Shown piece by piece: positions 37,101-48,883 of a stretch of 64,000 bases of DNA. Source of the DNA: Spinacia oleracea (taxonomy: Eukaryota > Streptophyta > Magnoliopsida > Caryophyllales > Amaranthaceae); NCBI RefSeq assembly GCF_020520425.1, contig NC_079489.1:22406001-22470000 (forward strand), read 5' to 3'. The translations under genes were made by a program, and so were the position numbers. Numbering within the stretch: position 1 is the stretch's first letter; every line of letters begins with the position of its first letter. Under the pieces are notes generated by a model. The model did not search any database and was not told where the DNA came from. It saw only the letters and a list, made by a program, of their open reading frames with translations.

Positions 37101-39953
37101 GGTAAAAACCATTGGCTTATTAGCTAAGGCTCGTTCTGTATCATTTCACGATTTCAGTTTTTTTGTTTTTAAACCACTCAAACTGTTTTCAGTTTTATTT
37201 TTATGTGTTTTCAAAACCAAAATAAAACTTCAGTCAAATATGGAGTACACCATTAATCTCTCTATATACAGTTTTAAAAAATCATTACTCTGAGTAGTCT
37301 TAAACTCTGTACAACTCTTTGAATTTCAAGCACTATCAAATTTCCAAAAAAAAGGAAATTTTGGGTCAGTTATACTTCTTTCCTTTGTCTCTCAAATTAT
37401 TGTCTGTCTTTCTCCTCCTTCCATTAATCTACCTCCTTTATTTATTGTTATACCTTCAAGCATAAACAGAAAAGAAAATTATTCTGTGAGAATTGGAGCT
37501 CCATAGTCCATACAAATAAATCCAATAGAAAGAGGAGAGAAATGGATAGTATCAAAGAAATAGATCTAGACCAACCAACACAATTCAGCGGCGTGCCTGC
37601 GTCACACAGATTGACCTTGCTGGTGGCAACCGGACACAAAGGTGTGTTTTCAGTGGTTACCATGCTGGTGTCAACCGGTGAATATGGTGACAAACACTCC
37701 AAGATGAGAGGTTGACAGAAAGAGAGGGAGAAGGAGAAAATGGTAGCAGGGTAACCCTTAATTAATGCTGGGGATTTTGGTTGGTTCCATTTACAGAAGA
37801 TGGAAAAAGGGAAATTGGTAATCTATACACTTGCATACAATAACCGATGCAATTGTCGGAGGCAAAGCCCAAAGGGTGTTTCAAGGTTTTGAAATTATAA
37901 TTTGAGATGGACATGGATAATCTTGCAAATTTCTCAAGGTTGAAGATGGAGAAGATGATAAAGAAGGTTTCTGTGTCATGGTTCTGTGTTCTAAAACTAC
38001 AACTGCAAAACCACTTTTTGTGGTTTCAACTTCTCCGTTGTTTTGGCAAAAGCTGGAGAAAGTTGGGTTTTAATCAAAATTGGCAAACACGTTACATTCC
38101 CAGTTTTAAAAAAAATAAGCGGAAAACAGCAAAACCTACCCAATACCAAACAATCATTCTCTTATTAAGCAATCAGAAGATCAATGGTAATTCAACAAAT
38201 TTGGAGTGAATGATTAGCATTTTCTTTTTGATTCAAAATGAAAAATCTTGTATTTTGAATACATTTTAGATTTTTACTTCCTAAGTCTAAGATTTTCTTT
38301 CTTTTATGGTTGGTTGATCAATCTTATGTGGATGGTGGCTTTGTCTTTGATCCACAGGTTTGCCTCGAAATGTTGTATTTTGCAAGCTATTCTGGTGATA
38401 CTGACAGCAATATTATTAGAGAAACTTGGGCCAGACTTATTGACCAGTCTCTTTCAAGGGGTGGTATAGCTGAGGCTTCTTCTGTTTTGAAGAGGGTTGG
38501 TCCTCGTCTCTATCCTGGAGATGGAGCTATGTTGCCATTGGATACATTATGTCTTCATTTGGAAAAGGCTGCACTGGTATTGATGTTTACATATATGATT
38601 TCTTTAATAAGATAGCTTACAAGAACTGTGTTTCTTGAAGCTATTGATGTATCCGGTCATTTTATTGAACTTGTCATCACTCTGTGTTGTTTCTCAGGAG
38701 AGATCTACTTCTGGAGTCGAGTGTGTTGGAGATGACGATATTCCGCGAGCTCTCCTTGGCGCCTGCAAAGGTGCTGCAGAGCCTGTCATCAACACATATG
38801 ACAACTTACTATCTAATGGTGCAATTTTAACATCACCAATGCTCAAGCTACGGCTTCTTCGCTCAGTTCTTGTTGTGCTTCGAGAATGGGCAATGTCTAT
38901 TTTTGCACAGACAATTGGTACAAGTCCTGTTGGAGCTTCACTGATCTTAGGAACATTCCTGCCTGACCAAACTGCCGGTGGTGGTAACCAAGGGGTTCGG
39001 GATAAGATCACCAGTGCAGCAAATAGGTAACTTTTCATATAAGTTTTTTCTTCTTTAAGATTCGGGAGAGTTAAATTACATGATGCACTTTGCTGCCTCT
39101 CTTCCTTTGTTATGTTTTGCTTCTTGTCCATGAGTAATTTCCTCTCTTAGTCTGAGTTGTTGGCCTCTCTATGGTGTGTGTGTGTTTGTCTATGGGTGTG
39201 TGTGTGTGGGTAAGTATTTTCTATTGAAGTTATTATCATTGGACTATTGACGTAGGATTTGATTGATCTTTTCTGGCAACAAAGAGCTTGTGATTAATTA
39301 ATGTGTTTCTGGGAATGAGTTCCACTAACTGCTGGAGTTTTTCTTTGGCTATGTGGTATATAAAGGGCGGTGGTATGGATTACCTTTGGGATGGTATTTG
39401 ATGGTTGACCACCTATAGAATCTCCATGTTAGTTGTCAAAGAAGCCTTCCCCTCTCTTGGTCGTATGCAAAGTTGGGATTGGGTTTAGGTTTTGTCTTGG
39501 GACGACTGTTTGGAGGGATCAATTCATTCCATTGACTTGTCCTCTAGTTTGTTGCTTCTTCTGATCTGATATTTTCCACTTCTATTAGTGAGATTTCATC
39601 ATGATGGGAAGTTTGGGAGGTTTCCTGTACCTTACGGGGTTGCTACAACTTTGCACGAAAAAGTTTTGGAAGAGATCCTTTGATTTTCTTGTGGATCATT
39701 TACCAGAAGATACATGGTTGTATGGTACATGTTCCATTAATTGGAGGTCAAAGTTCCAAGAAAGTTAAATGACTGTGTATGTGGCACTTTTTTTTGCTGT
39801 GTTTTATCTCTCTCAAGCTAAACTTGATTTTTTAGGTATATGACCGAGGTACGAAGATTGCCTATTTCGCAAAGCCAGACGGAGGCAGTATATCGTGGAT
39901 TCCGAGAATTAGAAGAATCACTAATAAGTCCATATTCTTTTCAGCACTATTAG
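22190..39953 (+). CDS. NUP155: Nuclear pore complex scaffold protein NUP155
   Basis: Thirteen exons: 22190-22351, 25864-26033, 27719-27845, 31236-31498, 31731-33393, 33480-33692, 33790-34037, 34121-34523, 34687-34892, 35157-35505, 38358-38576, 38698-39026, 39836-39953. All junctions are GT..AG and in phase, giving 1,489 residues, close to the ~1,460 of plant NUP155. The protein begins MMSIDEEIALRDVTHAGL; the second ATG fits the usual plant N-terminus. The N-terminal half (~55-550: WPPLVEVVDSWE, KGRIFLAGRDG, WLHLVAVLSDGRRMY) is the seven-bladed beta-propeller of the Nup155/Nup157/Nup170 family. The C-terminal half is the alpha-solenoid (ECLRQLLLRS, LLDLLEGKLA, ELKSITQLYNDYAVP, RETWARLIDQ, GACKGAAEP). 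It acts in the inner ring of the nuclear pore, linking other nucleoporins to the pore membrane. No stops or frameshifts are seen. Introns 1, 2, 3 and 10 are 1.7-3.5 kb and contain transposons. Confidence 0.97.
22352..25863 (+). other. NUP155 intron 1 (3.5 kb)
   Basis: Donor GAG|gtattg, acceptor ttgcag. Mostly T-rich, with many small open frames and no domain match. The stretch around 24,000-24,330 reads like decayed LINE-type coding sequence, but no motif is firm enough to annotate. Confidence 0.6.
26034..27718 (+). other. NUP155 intron 2 (1.7 kb) with a poly-G tract
   Basis: A guanine-rich tract at about 26,121-26,138 (gggg a followed by eleven G, then cgg) stands out in an AT-rich intron and could form a G-quadruplex on the non-template strand. 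No other defined element was seen. Confidence 0.6.
29144..30083. mobile_element. Mutator-type non-autonomous element in NUP155 intron 3 (940 bp)
   Basis: The ends are inverted repeats of about 95 bp (left: gtaataatctgaactatta and ataatcccaactatatg; right: their complements with few changes). The 9-bp direct repeat ttaaaaaat flanks it (29135-29143 and 30084-30092). Small open frames inside have no known domain. The first bases of its left arm (aacagtaat...ctaactactagtggtcttctc) resemble the dispersed repeat at 468-632. Confidence 0.8.
30301..30772. mobile_element. Stowaway/mariner-like MITE with a nested second MITE
   Basis: The ends ctacctccgt and (complement) ctcctctgtt are flanked by TA on both sides, and the adjoining words carrying acacactt / gcacactt match in inverted orientation. 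Within it, about 30369-30587 is bounded by ggctcgttcggtatca and the near-complement of it (tgatccggaacgagca), a second inverted-repeat element of hAT-like appearance. Both lie in NUP155 intron 3. Confidence 0.6.
30849..30876 (+). mobile_element. Helitron 3' terminus remnant
   Basis: CGCACGCATCGCATGC followed by ATATAAGACGAG|T matches the hairpin and 3' end of the Helitron at 645-3321, here with CGAG instead of CTAG. No 5' TC end of the family was found in the intron, so only the terminus is called. Confidence 0.5.
35750..36016. mobile_element. Stowaway MITE, 267 bp, in NUP155 intron 10
   Basis: The inverted ends CTCCCTCTGTATTTTAAAAA and, on the other strand, CTCCCTCCGTATTTTAAAAA extend on through gagata. 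TA flanks both sides. This is the typical Tc1/mariner-related Stowaway structure. It has no coding content. A second internal copy of aaaaagatata.actttcct follows the left end. Confidence 0.85.
36017..38357 (+). other. Remainder of NUP155 intron 10
   Basis: AT-rich with no supported ORF. At about 37,126 a ggctcgttctgtatca end resembles the nested hAT-like MITE end in intron 3, but a matching right end was not clearly identified. A purine-rich stretch lies at 36,829-36,893. Confidence 0.4.
39027..39835 (+). other. NUP155 intron 12, with a GT microsatellite
   Basis: Contains an interrupted (GT)n tract at about 39,175-39,208. The part around 39,440-39,560 resembles decayed LINE coding sequence (frame reading ...FPSLGRMQSWDW...), too degraded to annotate with certainty. 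Confidence 0.5.
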
Positions 39954-40439
39954 CGGTGTTGCAGCAAGTTCCTGTATGTACTGTATTATTATCCACAGTT
40001 TTGAAATGTGACGATTGTAAGAGTGTCTTTGAGTAGTGAATTAAAAGCGTTCAGTTTTTGTTGTCAATTCAAATTCTTTTTCTACGATGTCTAGCAAAAG
40101 AAACAATTTGACATTACTCCCTATTAGTAGTACATAATCGAGCGAATCGCCTGACATGTGAGATCCCTTAAACTAATGCAATCTGGGGGTATGTTGTTTG
40201 ATGAAGAGAAATAGAAACTTGATTCCTGTTGTTTGGTTGGTCTAACAAAATTAAGTTTGACGTTATTTTCCTTGCTAATAGTATCAAAATCATTCCAACT
40301 GCCGACTGAGGGGTGTAACATTCTCATGATTATAAGACCACCTTGTGATACTCCCATCTGGCCATCTCCTTGCATGCGAGTGTTAGACATGACTTTAGCA
40401 AAAAAAATTGGTGACCGAGTGTGTTATTATTTGGCTTAT

Positions 40440-40925
40440 AGGCGCAACTATCTTTATGAAACTATTACTAATTTATATAAGATATTAACCATTCAGTTCA
40501 TAAGTACAATTTTTGTACTATACTTAACTAATTTAGGTAAGTGCTTAACTATTTTACTCATAACTGCAACTATTATTATACTTAATCTATATAAGAACTT
40601 AACTATATGTCTTAAGAATTTAACTATTTGACTCATAACTACATCTATTTATATTACACTATAACTGATTTGGATAATAGTTTACTATTATGCTCATAAG
40701 TGCAATTATTTATATTATATTTATAACTAATGTACGTAATAACTTAACTATTTTCCTCATGATTGCAACTATTTGTATTATATATTAACTAATTTATATA
40801 AGAACTTAATTATTTGTCTTGTAAATAAAATTTTTTATATTATACTTTAACTAATTTATATAAGAATTTAATTATTCGACTCATAAGTGAAATTATTTGT
40901 ATTGTATTACAACTATTTTGTTTTT
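40440..40925. repeat. Degenerate tandem repeat, period ~60 bp, about seven units
   Basis: Each unit contains the sequence of words taactaattta.ataaga.ctta, actatttgactcataa and gcaactatttatattata, in that order. Units diverge by substitutions and small indels. It lies about 0.5 kb downstream of the NUP155 stop codon. It is not coding. The 490 bp between the stop codon and the array hold the presumed 3' UTR; no clear poly(A) signal could be chosen. Confidence 0.7.
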
Positions 40926-43407
40926 GTTAGTTATGCTTCTAGTATTACTTTGAGTTATATAATATACAAATTTAGTTAATACTTCAAAAAAAATTACTGT
41001 TTTTGTATACGAGACAACACATCAATTTGGTCTCATAGTCACGAGGGCCTCATGGGAAAGTGTAGATGTTACTTTTATGTCCCTACCCCCACGAATTGGG
41101 TCGTAAAACGCGTTTTGAGTGTGAATTTAATAAGACTTGATGCGAATGAGTCAACAAATGAGTAAGGAGCCTGACGAGGCCCAAAATGGTCGTTACGCTA
41201 AGAGCTCCAAGCAAGTAATGCAAATTTAGCCCACTTGACTCAATCACATGACACTACAACAAGAATAGTAGAAAATGGGTAAATAAGGGGTTGAACACTC
41301 GGGGATCAAGCGTTTTCTATATTTAGAAAGCACATGTAATCACTAAAACACTTCACTTCAAACACCATTAATGATTGGATTGTTTGCACAACTTATCACG
41401 AATTGTACAAATGGGGTAAACTATATTAAGAGATAAGATTACGGGAGAGGGATTCCACCTATATAGCTATGGAAAATCAAGGTCTCTCCTACTCTACTCA
41501 AGCATAAACAATTGGCGAATTACAAGCTAAGTTAGTCTAGGGAGAATTGCACACTACTACAAACATTCTCACTCGATGGTCACGGTGTGGTTCAAGAGTC
41601 TAGAGTTGTGTTTTCGATTTTCTATCTAGGTCCCCGGTGGAAATGAGGCTCAACACCCACTATAATCACGCTCATAGGGTCAACACGAAGAACATGTGCT
41701 TTCCCGTGTCAAAGGAGTGTCCCGGTGTCAACGGCTCTGTGCTCAGCCTATCTAGGAGAACAACTATAACACATGAATGCAACTTTTCCTTGGGGTTTGG
41801 AATAAGGCAACAAACAAGAAAGCCCAAACTCCATCTAGCATGCTCATACACACATCTCAAGCCAGGACATAATCCCACAACAACTAGCAAAGCCCAACAA
41901 ACACCAAAGTTACATACAAAAGTAGAGAGAACGAAGTTTCACGCCAAAATTAATTCTACTAGGGGTCACTCAACCCCTAGGCCTAAGAGAACTACTCACG
42001 AATAGTAGAACTTAAACTTAGAATATCTAAGAAAACCATAATGAAAACATGACTTTCTATTTCGGGTAAAGAAACTCAACTAAAAGATGAACTTGAGGAT
42101 GAACACCAATAACATACCAAATTGGGTAAAGAAACTCAACCACAAATCATGCATTAAAAATTCAGAAAATTGCAATAAATCAATAAAGAGATTAAACAAG
42201 TTAACAACTAAAAATGGAATCGACGACGATTGAGACCCTCGATCTCCACTCCTTCAAGCACTGAGGACATTGTTGAGTTCGGCCTGAGGGAGGTATGTGT
42301 TATTGATTTCTAGAGTAGTTTTTTCACTTTCAAAATAAATAAATAAATAAATATCCAAAAATACGTGTTGATTGATGAGATTGAGACAATTAACTCCATG
42401 TGCCCCTTTGGTTCCAAATTTTTTGATAATTCAAGGTGATAAGACAGGTGAGCATTATGGATTGATTGTTTTTAATATGAATTATAATTGTATTTACCCT
42501 TGATGTAGGCCAACTTTGTCCCACTTGTTATATGCATATTGCTGGATTATGGTTAGCTGTGAGGCATTGAACCCAATTTCTTTTGAGTGCTTAATTCCTG
42601 GTGTTGTATTGATCCGATCTTTGATTTTCGACTATTAGTATGCTTAACACACTTGTACTTTGCGCATGATGAAAGGCCATTTACTAGGAAGCCTCCGGAT
42701 GAATTTGGATACATTTGTTCCTGCTTTTTGATTCTCATGCTTAGCCTTGACCGTTTTTCTTATTAACTCCACAAAAATAACCCATTTAGCCTCATTGGTT
42801 ACTTGTCCCAAGTCTAGCTTGGGGAACTTTCTTTGGTTGGTTATGGTTGTTTTAGTTGGATATTTGGCACATTAGGCCATGGATTGTTCAAGGTTGTATT
42901 ATGGGAGTTGGATGATAAGAAAAAAAGTGTTATATTGAGTTGGAAACAAAGCTTGTTATTACGGATAATATAATATAGTTTGTATATACTTAGTTTATTT
43001 TTCATTCAAGTTCAAAAAATAAATAAATTAAAGTGTGTCACGAGGGAGGAGAGAGAAAAGAGAGAGAGAAAATTAAAGTGTAGGGTTTAATAATTTTTTT
43101 GTGGGGATTTATGATGTAGAGAATTCTATTTATAGGTTTTGGAATCCCGCAAGGGTTGGGCTTTGAGTTTCTCTTTTCGGGCTTTCATTAAATATAACTT
43201 GGTTTGCATTAATGTGTTTGGACTTAAATTTAAGATTGGATTAGGCTAGTTTAGATTAAAAATCGTTTTACTTTTAAAAACCCCGTTTAAATTCCCCAAT
43301 TTTCTCTCCAATTAAAAAAATAAATTAAATACAACCTTTAATTAGTAAAATCTATAAAAATGCTTTATAAATATAACTAAATATATTTATAATTACTTAA
43401 AAATACG
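40926..43407. other. Repeat-derived DNA, possible LTR-retrotransposon remnants
   Basis: No supported gene. Around 42,258-42,296 the run gcactgaggacattgttgag plus gcctgagggagg resembles the polypurine-tract region seen at the 3' end of Athila/Ogre-type gypsy elements. The word gggtaaagaaactcaac occurs twice (about 42,065 and 42,125). The element boundaries could not be drawn. Confidence 0.35.
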
Positions 43408-43771
43408 GGATATTAGCCCAAAGTACATAGGACCCTATGAGATCCTAAAGCGAGTGGGAAAGGTAGCCTACCAATTAGCATCGCCAATGGACCTTCATAG
43501 AGTTCATAATGTATTCCACAACTCGCAGTTGAGAAAGTATATCCCAGATAAGTCTCATGTGTTGCAACCAGAAACCGTAGAGTTAGACCCTATCTTGACA
43601 TATGAGGAAAGACCTGTCAAGATTCTAGATAGCAAAGTGCGTAGTACACGCACGAAAGATGTGAAAACAGTGAAAGTATTATGGTCTAACCAAGAATCCG
43701 AGGAAGCAACTTGGGAAGCATAAAATGAAATGAGAAAGAAATACCCAGAGTTATTTTCCGAAGTTAGTTGA
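43408..43771 (+). pseudogene. Ty3/gypsy pol 3' end: integrase C-terminus with chromodomain-like tail
   Basis: The frame reads PKYIGPYEILKRVGKVAYQL, then LHRVHNVFHNSQLRKYIPD, the conserved GPF/Y-type module at the end of gypsy integrases. After it come ILTYEERPVKILD and VKVLWSNQESEEATWE, which match the chromodomain-like tail of plant chromoviruses. A TAA at 43721-43723 interrupts the tail; the frame then continues to a TGA at 43769. Everything upstream (gag, protease, reverse transcriptase, RNase H, most of integrase) is missing, so this is a 5'-truncated element whose 3' LTR starts at 44141. Confidence 0.85.
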
Positions 43772-45181
43772 GTTACGATGTCGTAACTCGTGTCTTTTAA
43801 GGGAGGTAGAGTGCGGTAGAATTTCACGCTTTTTACCTCAATTTTGCTCATTTTTAGTTCTTTTATTGCAAATTGCACTTTAAGTTTGTCTCTTGCAAAA
43901 TAAGTGTGTAATAAATAGTAGAAGAAGAAGTATAGTAGCCAAAATATTTTGGCAAAGAAGAAAGTCCAACAACTAAAAGATAATCAAAGCATACTAGTTT
44001 TTCAAGGAAATCATATATTTTTCAAAGAAGCATAAAGTTTTTCAAAGGAAGCATAGTAGCATTTCAAAGTTTTCAAGGAATTTTTTTGTTTTCAAGGGAA
44101 AGTTTCGGGACGAAACTTCTTTTAAGGAGGGTACGTAGACTGTAATACCCCATATTTTAATCATTTTATAAATATAGTTTCAATATATTTATAATTTTAT
44201 TAAGCAGTTTACAATTTTTTATATGATTATTCAATCATATAAATAATAAAAGAGAATTTTAAGTACACTTAATATTTAAGAATTTTATTAAATGTATTTT
44301 AGAAAAGAAAGGTTTCAAATATTTCCTTAACGGAAATAGTTTTAATTAAAAGGATGGAGAGATTTAAAAAAGAAAAGGATGGAGAGATTTAAAAAAGAAA
44401 AGGATGGAAATTTAATCATTAAGGGCATTTAAGTATTTCCAACTTGGTTTCCTGAACCTTACTTGATATCCAAGCAAGGGTTATTGTAAAGAGACCAAGG
44501 ATACAATGGAATTAAACCCTAAATTCACTTTTTCCTCCCACATAAATTTCTCTTTCCCTCTCCTCTCTTTTTCTCTCTCTCACTTCCGTACGGCGACCAC
44601 CGATCACCACCGCCGGGCAGTAGCAGCGAGCAGTCACATCAGCCATGACGAGCCACCGTAGCCACTGTAGCCTCCCACCACCACCGAGAGGTCGTGCGTG
44701 GTGGTTCGTGCTCCTTCTCTATCTCTCTTTCGGTTTTGTTCGGTTATTTTATTAAAAAAATAATAATAAATTCAAGCATTATTAATTTAATTAAATTTCA
44801 GATTAGTATTCATAATTAAATTAATTATATTTAATAGTTTTCATGCATAAAAAAATCAGATTTATAAATTAATTGAATTATGCATGTTTTAAATGCTAAA
44901 GTATGGATTTTTAATGGTTTAAATTCATGTTTGACCTAGAGTTTTTGCATGGAATTTAATTAGGGTTAAAGGATGGTTACTTAGGGTTTTTAATGACTTT
45001 TAAAGGTTTAAAAAGTTGCTGAAAATTTAATAAATCATGAATAACAATTATTTTTTTTTATATATTTATTTTAGGAGGAAGCTTTGACTGATTGACTAAT
45101 TGAGCAAAGTGACACCTTTGAGAACGTAATCAAGGTATGTACATGTTTAAATTATGCTTATGTGTGTAGTATCATGCATAG

Positions 45182-46250
45182 CAGCCCCGATCCTGACAAT
45201 TCAAGGGCCCTAGACAAAATTGGAGAAAAGGGCCCCCTGTATATATACCATTTTTTTTATAATCAACGTTATACTACATATAATACTCCGTAATAAATAA
45301 ACCTAGTTTTTCTCTTTTTTCGTTTTGCACTTCCACATAACATCTTAAATAAATCAATTAATCAAAAATTCAAAAAACAGTAGCACTTGTAAATTGAAAA
45401 TTTGGATAGAACATCCCAAAAATAAAAACTCAAAAATCCAATTGGGCAACTGATTGTCCATCTGTTACAAAATATAAGAATTGAAAAAAAATATTACTTA
45501 AATACAACCTCTGCCGAAACAACATTAAAATTTACGAATATTCAGTACTTGAACTTCTCGATTCTAGAATTAAATTAAAAAATTCGAAATTGATTAATTA
45601 TTTAATTGAAATTAAAATAATAACTAAAAGAATTGGAATTCGGAATTACCTGATTAGTGATTACTTCTAGAATTGAAGGAATGAAGGCGTCTTGGCTCCT
45701 GCAGTGCCGCCTTCCGCCTCCGCGACCAATAATATGATAATATTCATAGAGAAAAACCAGAAATAATTGAGGGGAGAAGGTTTAATGATTGATGAATAGG
45801 TTTCCCTTATATATCTTCATACTTTCTTTCCCATTGTCATTGTTTAACTTAGAGAGCTTCAAACTAAGGAATTGGAGAAGAAAGTGAATTAATTAAATTA
45901 TTCGATTTATGATTTTAGTTGAAAATCTTGAATTTTTCCAGTCAATTTGGAAATGGAAGATCATGAGATGAGAAGAGGAAGGTAATTAATGTTTTCAAAA
46001 AATAAAAGAGGAAGGTAATTAATTGTTGCTGACTTGATGGGAATAGAAGAATCTAAGAGATCTTTAATTATTTGGTCCATGATTTTTGCATAGAAGAGTG
46101 GTTAATTTGAACAGCATTAACGTTTTCCTTTTCCATTTTTACTAAATACAGGGAACCTAATAACTAATAAATGAAGAGTTTTTTTTTGGGCCCCCTTTCG
46201 GCTTGGGCCCTAGCGGTCGCACTCCTCGCCTACCCCTAGGGTCGTGCTTG
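45182..46250. mobile_element. hAT-type non-autonomous element, 1,069 bp
   Basis: Flanked by the 8-bp direct repeat atgcatag (45174-45181 and 46251-46258), the hAT target size. Its ends, CAGCCCCGATCCT and (complement) CAAGCACGACCCT, match at 9 of 13 positions. The words agggccctag and gggccctag lie just inside. It contains no transposase frame. It is inserted into the gypsy LTR. Confidence 0.75.
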
Positions 46251-47413
46251 ATGCATAGGAAGTTATTTTAATCTTTTAGCATCATGTCATATGTGAATGT
46301 GGTGGTTACTTGATTTAAGAGAAGTTTGTGATTCAAATTTGATTATGCAATCATTTTAGTAGAGCATATTATTTTATTATGCAAGCATGAATGAATTTTG
46401 CAAGAGTCTAATTCATGTTAAAGTTAAGAAGTTTATTTATGCATGTGTGTCAAGGTATCCATGTAAAGTTAAGAAAGTTTGATGTCATATGTGTGTCTTT
46501 GTAACCTTGTGATCTGACAAGATACTTTGTGGCAGTCAAGGACTTGGCCACCTAGTAAATGATTGTCTAGCAGATTAGTTACTATTTTTGCATAAGCACT
46601 AAAATCTCATGAATCGTATACCTAGAGTGAACATATGGGAGAGGTACACGGTGGTAGCCTATGGCATCCGTCATGGTACAGGATGTTGTTCCATGTTTTA
46701 TTATTTTATGCTCTGGATCCGTCACAGAATTGTGACATAGTTTGGTAGCATGGGAAGCTCCCGTGCTATTGTCCCTTTGTGGACATAGTAGAAGTAAAAC
46801 CTTGTTTCATTCCTTAATCAATTTCTGAAAATTTCATATTCCAACTAGTAGAAAAGAAGAAGTTGTTTTGTATCAAGTCAAGAGTAAATTCATGAGTAAA
46901 GTCAAGTGTATTATTTATTTATTCAATGATGCATTGCATGTTGGATTGTTAAGCATAGGTTGTTAATGATCATTTCACTTGTCAAGTCAAGCATATTTAG
47001 TTGCATTTCTATTTCATGTATGTACTCGGCTTTGCTGATTTGTGCTTTCTTGATGTCTTGGTCATGGCATGTGCCTTAATGACCCTGTGATGATCCATAA
47101 TTTAAAATTGTGATTATGGTGAGCAGTTCACGGGTGTTCTAAGTGAATAAGCATTCCAGTTTAGCATTTCGTTCGGATTTGAGTGTGAGTGATTGTTAAT
47201 GCTTCAAACGCTTTTAATTCAAGTATTTATTTTGAATTGTTTAATGAATTATTTTAAAGGACGTTAGATTAATGGTTTTGTGGGCCTTTATGGTTCCAAG
47301 TTGTATGGACTTTAATTCCAAGTTGGACTTTGCAAAGTAAGTTCAGTAGTAATAGTTAAGTTCCGCTGCAAAATTCTGATAATAGTCTTAACCATTTTCA
47401 TGGTGGCGAAAAT

Positions 47414-48808
47414 TGTTAGGTTATGATACATATGAATCATATATATTTCATGCAGAAAAACCATAAAGCCAGGAATCCAAATTAATTGCCACATAACAAT
47501 TAGCATAATTTAGGATGCATACTCTTGGTAGCATGCCCTCCCTAGCTGCTCCCGAACCAAACAAGAACAAGTTTAGGACTCCAAGTGTCGTCCCTCCGTA
47601 GATAGTCCACAGCACGTTCGGATCCGCCTTCGATTTAATTAACTAGATTTGCACCTAAGATTTTATGTTTATTCGAATTAATTTGAGGCAAAATTAACGT
47701 TAGTTTTAATCCTTAAAACTATGTGAATACTTGAAATTATGTGTCCATAAATTGTGAATGCCATCACTTATTTATAGGGTTGGAATAATGGAATTAGAAG
47801 TCTATTAGGTTTCAAGTTATCTAATCCTATTAGAATTAGACATTAATTAAAACTAGTAACTTAAGGAAATTAATCTTTTTAAACTAATCCTAGTTGATTA
47901 AGGATTTGATGCATGCACGAACTTCAACACACACACGCACACGGCCCACAAGGGGCGCTGGCCATGCGCGCGCGCGGAGAAGCCCACAGCGCTGCAGCCC
48001 ACGACTGCTCGCAGCCCATGGGCGCGCCAGCTGCCATGCGCGCTGGGCCTGGCCTTGCGTGCCTTGGCTGCTGCTGCGTTGCCTTGTGCGCTGGGCTTGC
48101 TAGGCGTGGGCCTGGCTTCGTGCTGGGCCTTGCGTCTAGCAAGCTCGTCCGATGTTTATTTTGTACAACGCGCTTCCGATTAATTTTCCGATTCCGGAAT
48201 TCATTTCCGATTCGAACAATATTTAATATTTCCGATTCCGGAATTAATTTCCGTTTCGAACAAATATTTAATATTTTCGATTCCGGAATTATTTTCGGAT
48301 TCCGATAATATTTCCGATTCTGACAATATTTCCGTTTCCGGCAATACTTCCGATTCCGGCAATATTTTCATTTCCGATAATATTTTCCTATACGTACCAT
48401 GTTTCCGTTTCTAGCAACATCTACGACTTGGATAATATTTATATTTCCGATACGATCCATATTTCCGTTTCCGGCAATATCATCGTTTCCGGAGTATTCA
48501 TAATTTTCCTTTGACGATTTCAGCTCCCACTGGAACCGAGATCCGTCGATTCCGAATATCCATAAATGGAGTATTTAATTCCTTTAAATACTTGATCCGT
48601 TCACGTACTATTTGTGTGACCCTACGGGTTCAGTCAAGAGTAAGCTGTGGATTAATATTATTAATTCCACTTGAACTGAAGCGACCTCTAGCTAGGCATA
48701 CAGTTCACTTGATCTCACTGAATTATTAACTTGTATAATTAATACTGAACCACATTTATTAGACTTAGCATTGAATGCATACTTGGACCAAGGGTATTAT
48801 TTCCTTCA
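47414..48808 (+). mobile_element. Copia-type solo LTR, 1,395 bp
   Basis: Starts TGTTAGGTTATGATAC, ends ATTATTTCCTTCA, and is flanked by the 5-bp duplication aaaat (47409-47413 and 48809-48813). There is no internal region. The gypsy LTR sequence resumes exactly after the second duplication (gccttggtaattc). Inside are a strongly GC-rich block (47,935-48,150, with gcgcgcgcgc) and a run of TTCCGATTCCGG-type repeats (48,165-48,500). Open frames in the GC-rich block are compositional. The copia assignment rests on the LTR start and size only. Confidence 0.8.
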
Positions 48809-48883
48809 AAAATGCCTTGGTAATTCCTTTTATTTATTAAACAAAATAGTTTTTGAAAAGCAAGGAATTATTAAGGTGTTACA

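Larger units (their letters stand above)
44141..48883 (+). mobile_element. 3' LTR of the gypsy element, interrupted twice
   Basis: It begins TGTAATACCCC right after an aaggagggtacgtagac purine-rich tract, and ends ...ggtgttaca at 48883. Its pieces (start, a GC-rich stretch near 44,580, catggcatgtgccttaatgac, tccgctgcaaaattctga, gccttggtaattc, ggtgttaca) occur in the same order in the solo LTR at 52347-55240, which shows they belong together. A hAT element (45182-46250) and a copia solo LTR (47414-48808) are inserted in it. Without these it is about 2.27 kb. Confidence 0.8.

Noticed and set aside
41250..41265. cactacaacaagaatag as a possible CACTA 5' end
   Set aside because: No matching inverted end (...ttgtagtg) was found downstream, and no subterminal repeats surround it.
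47894..48308. Frames in the GC-rich block of the copia LTR
   Set aside because: Compositional open frames inside a solo LTR with clear duplication; no family resemblance.
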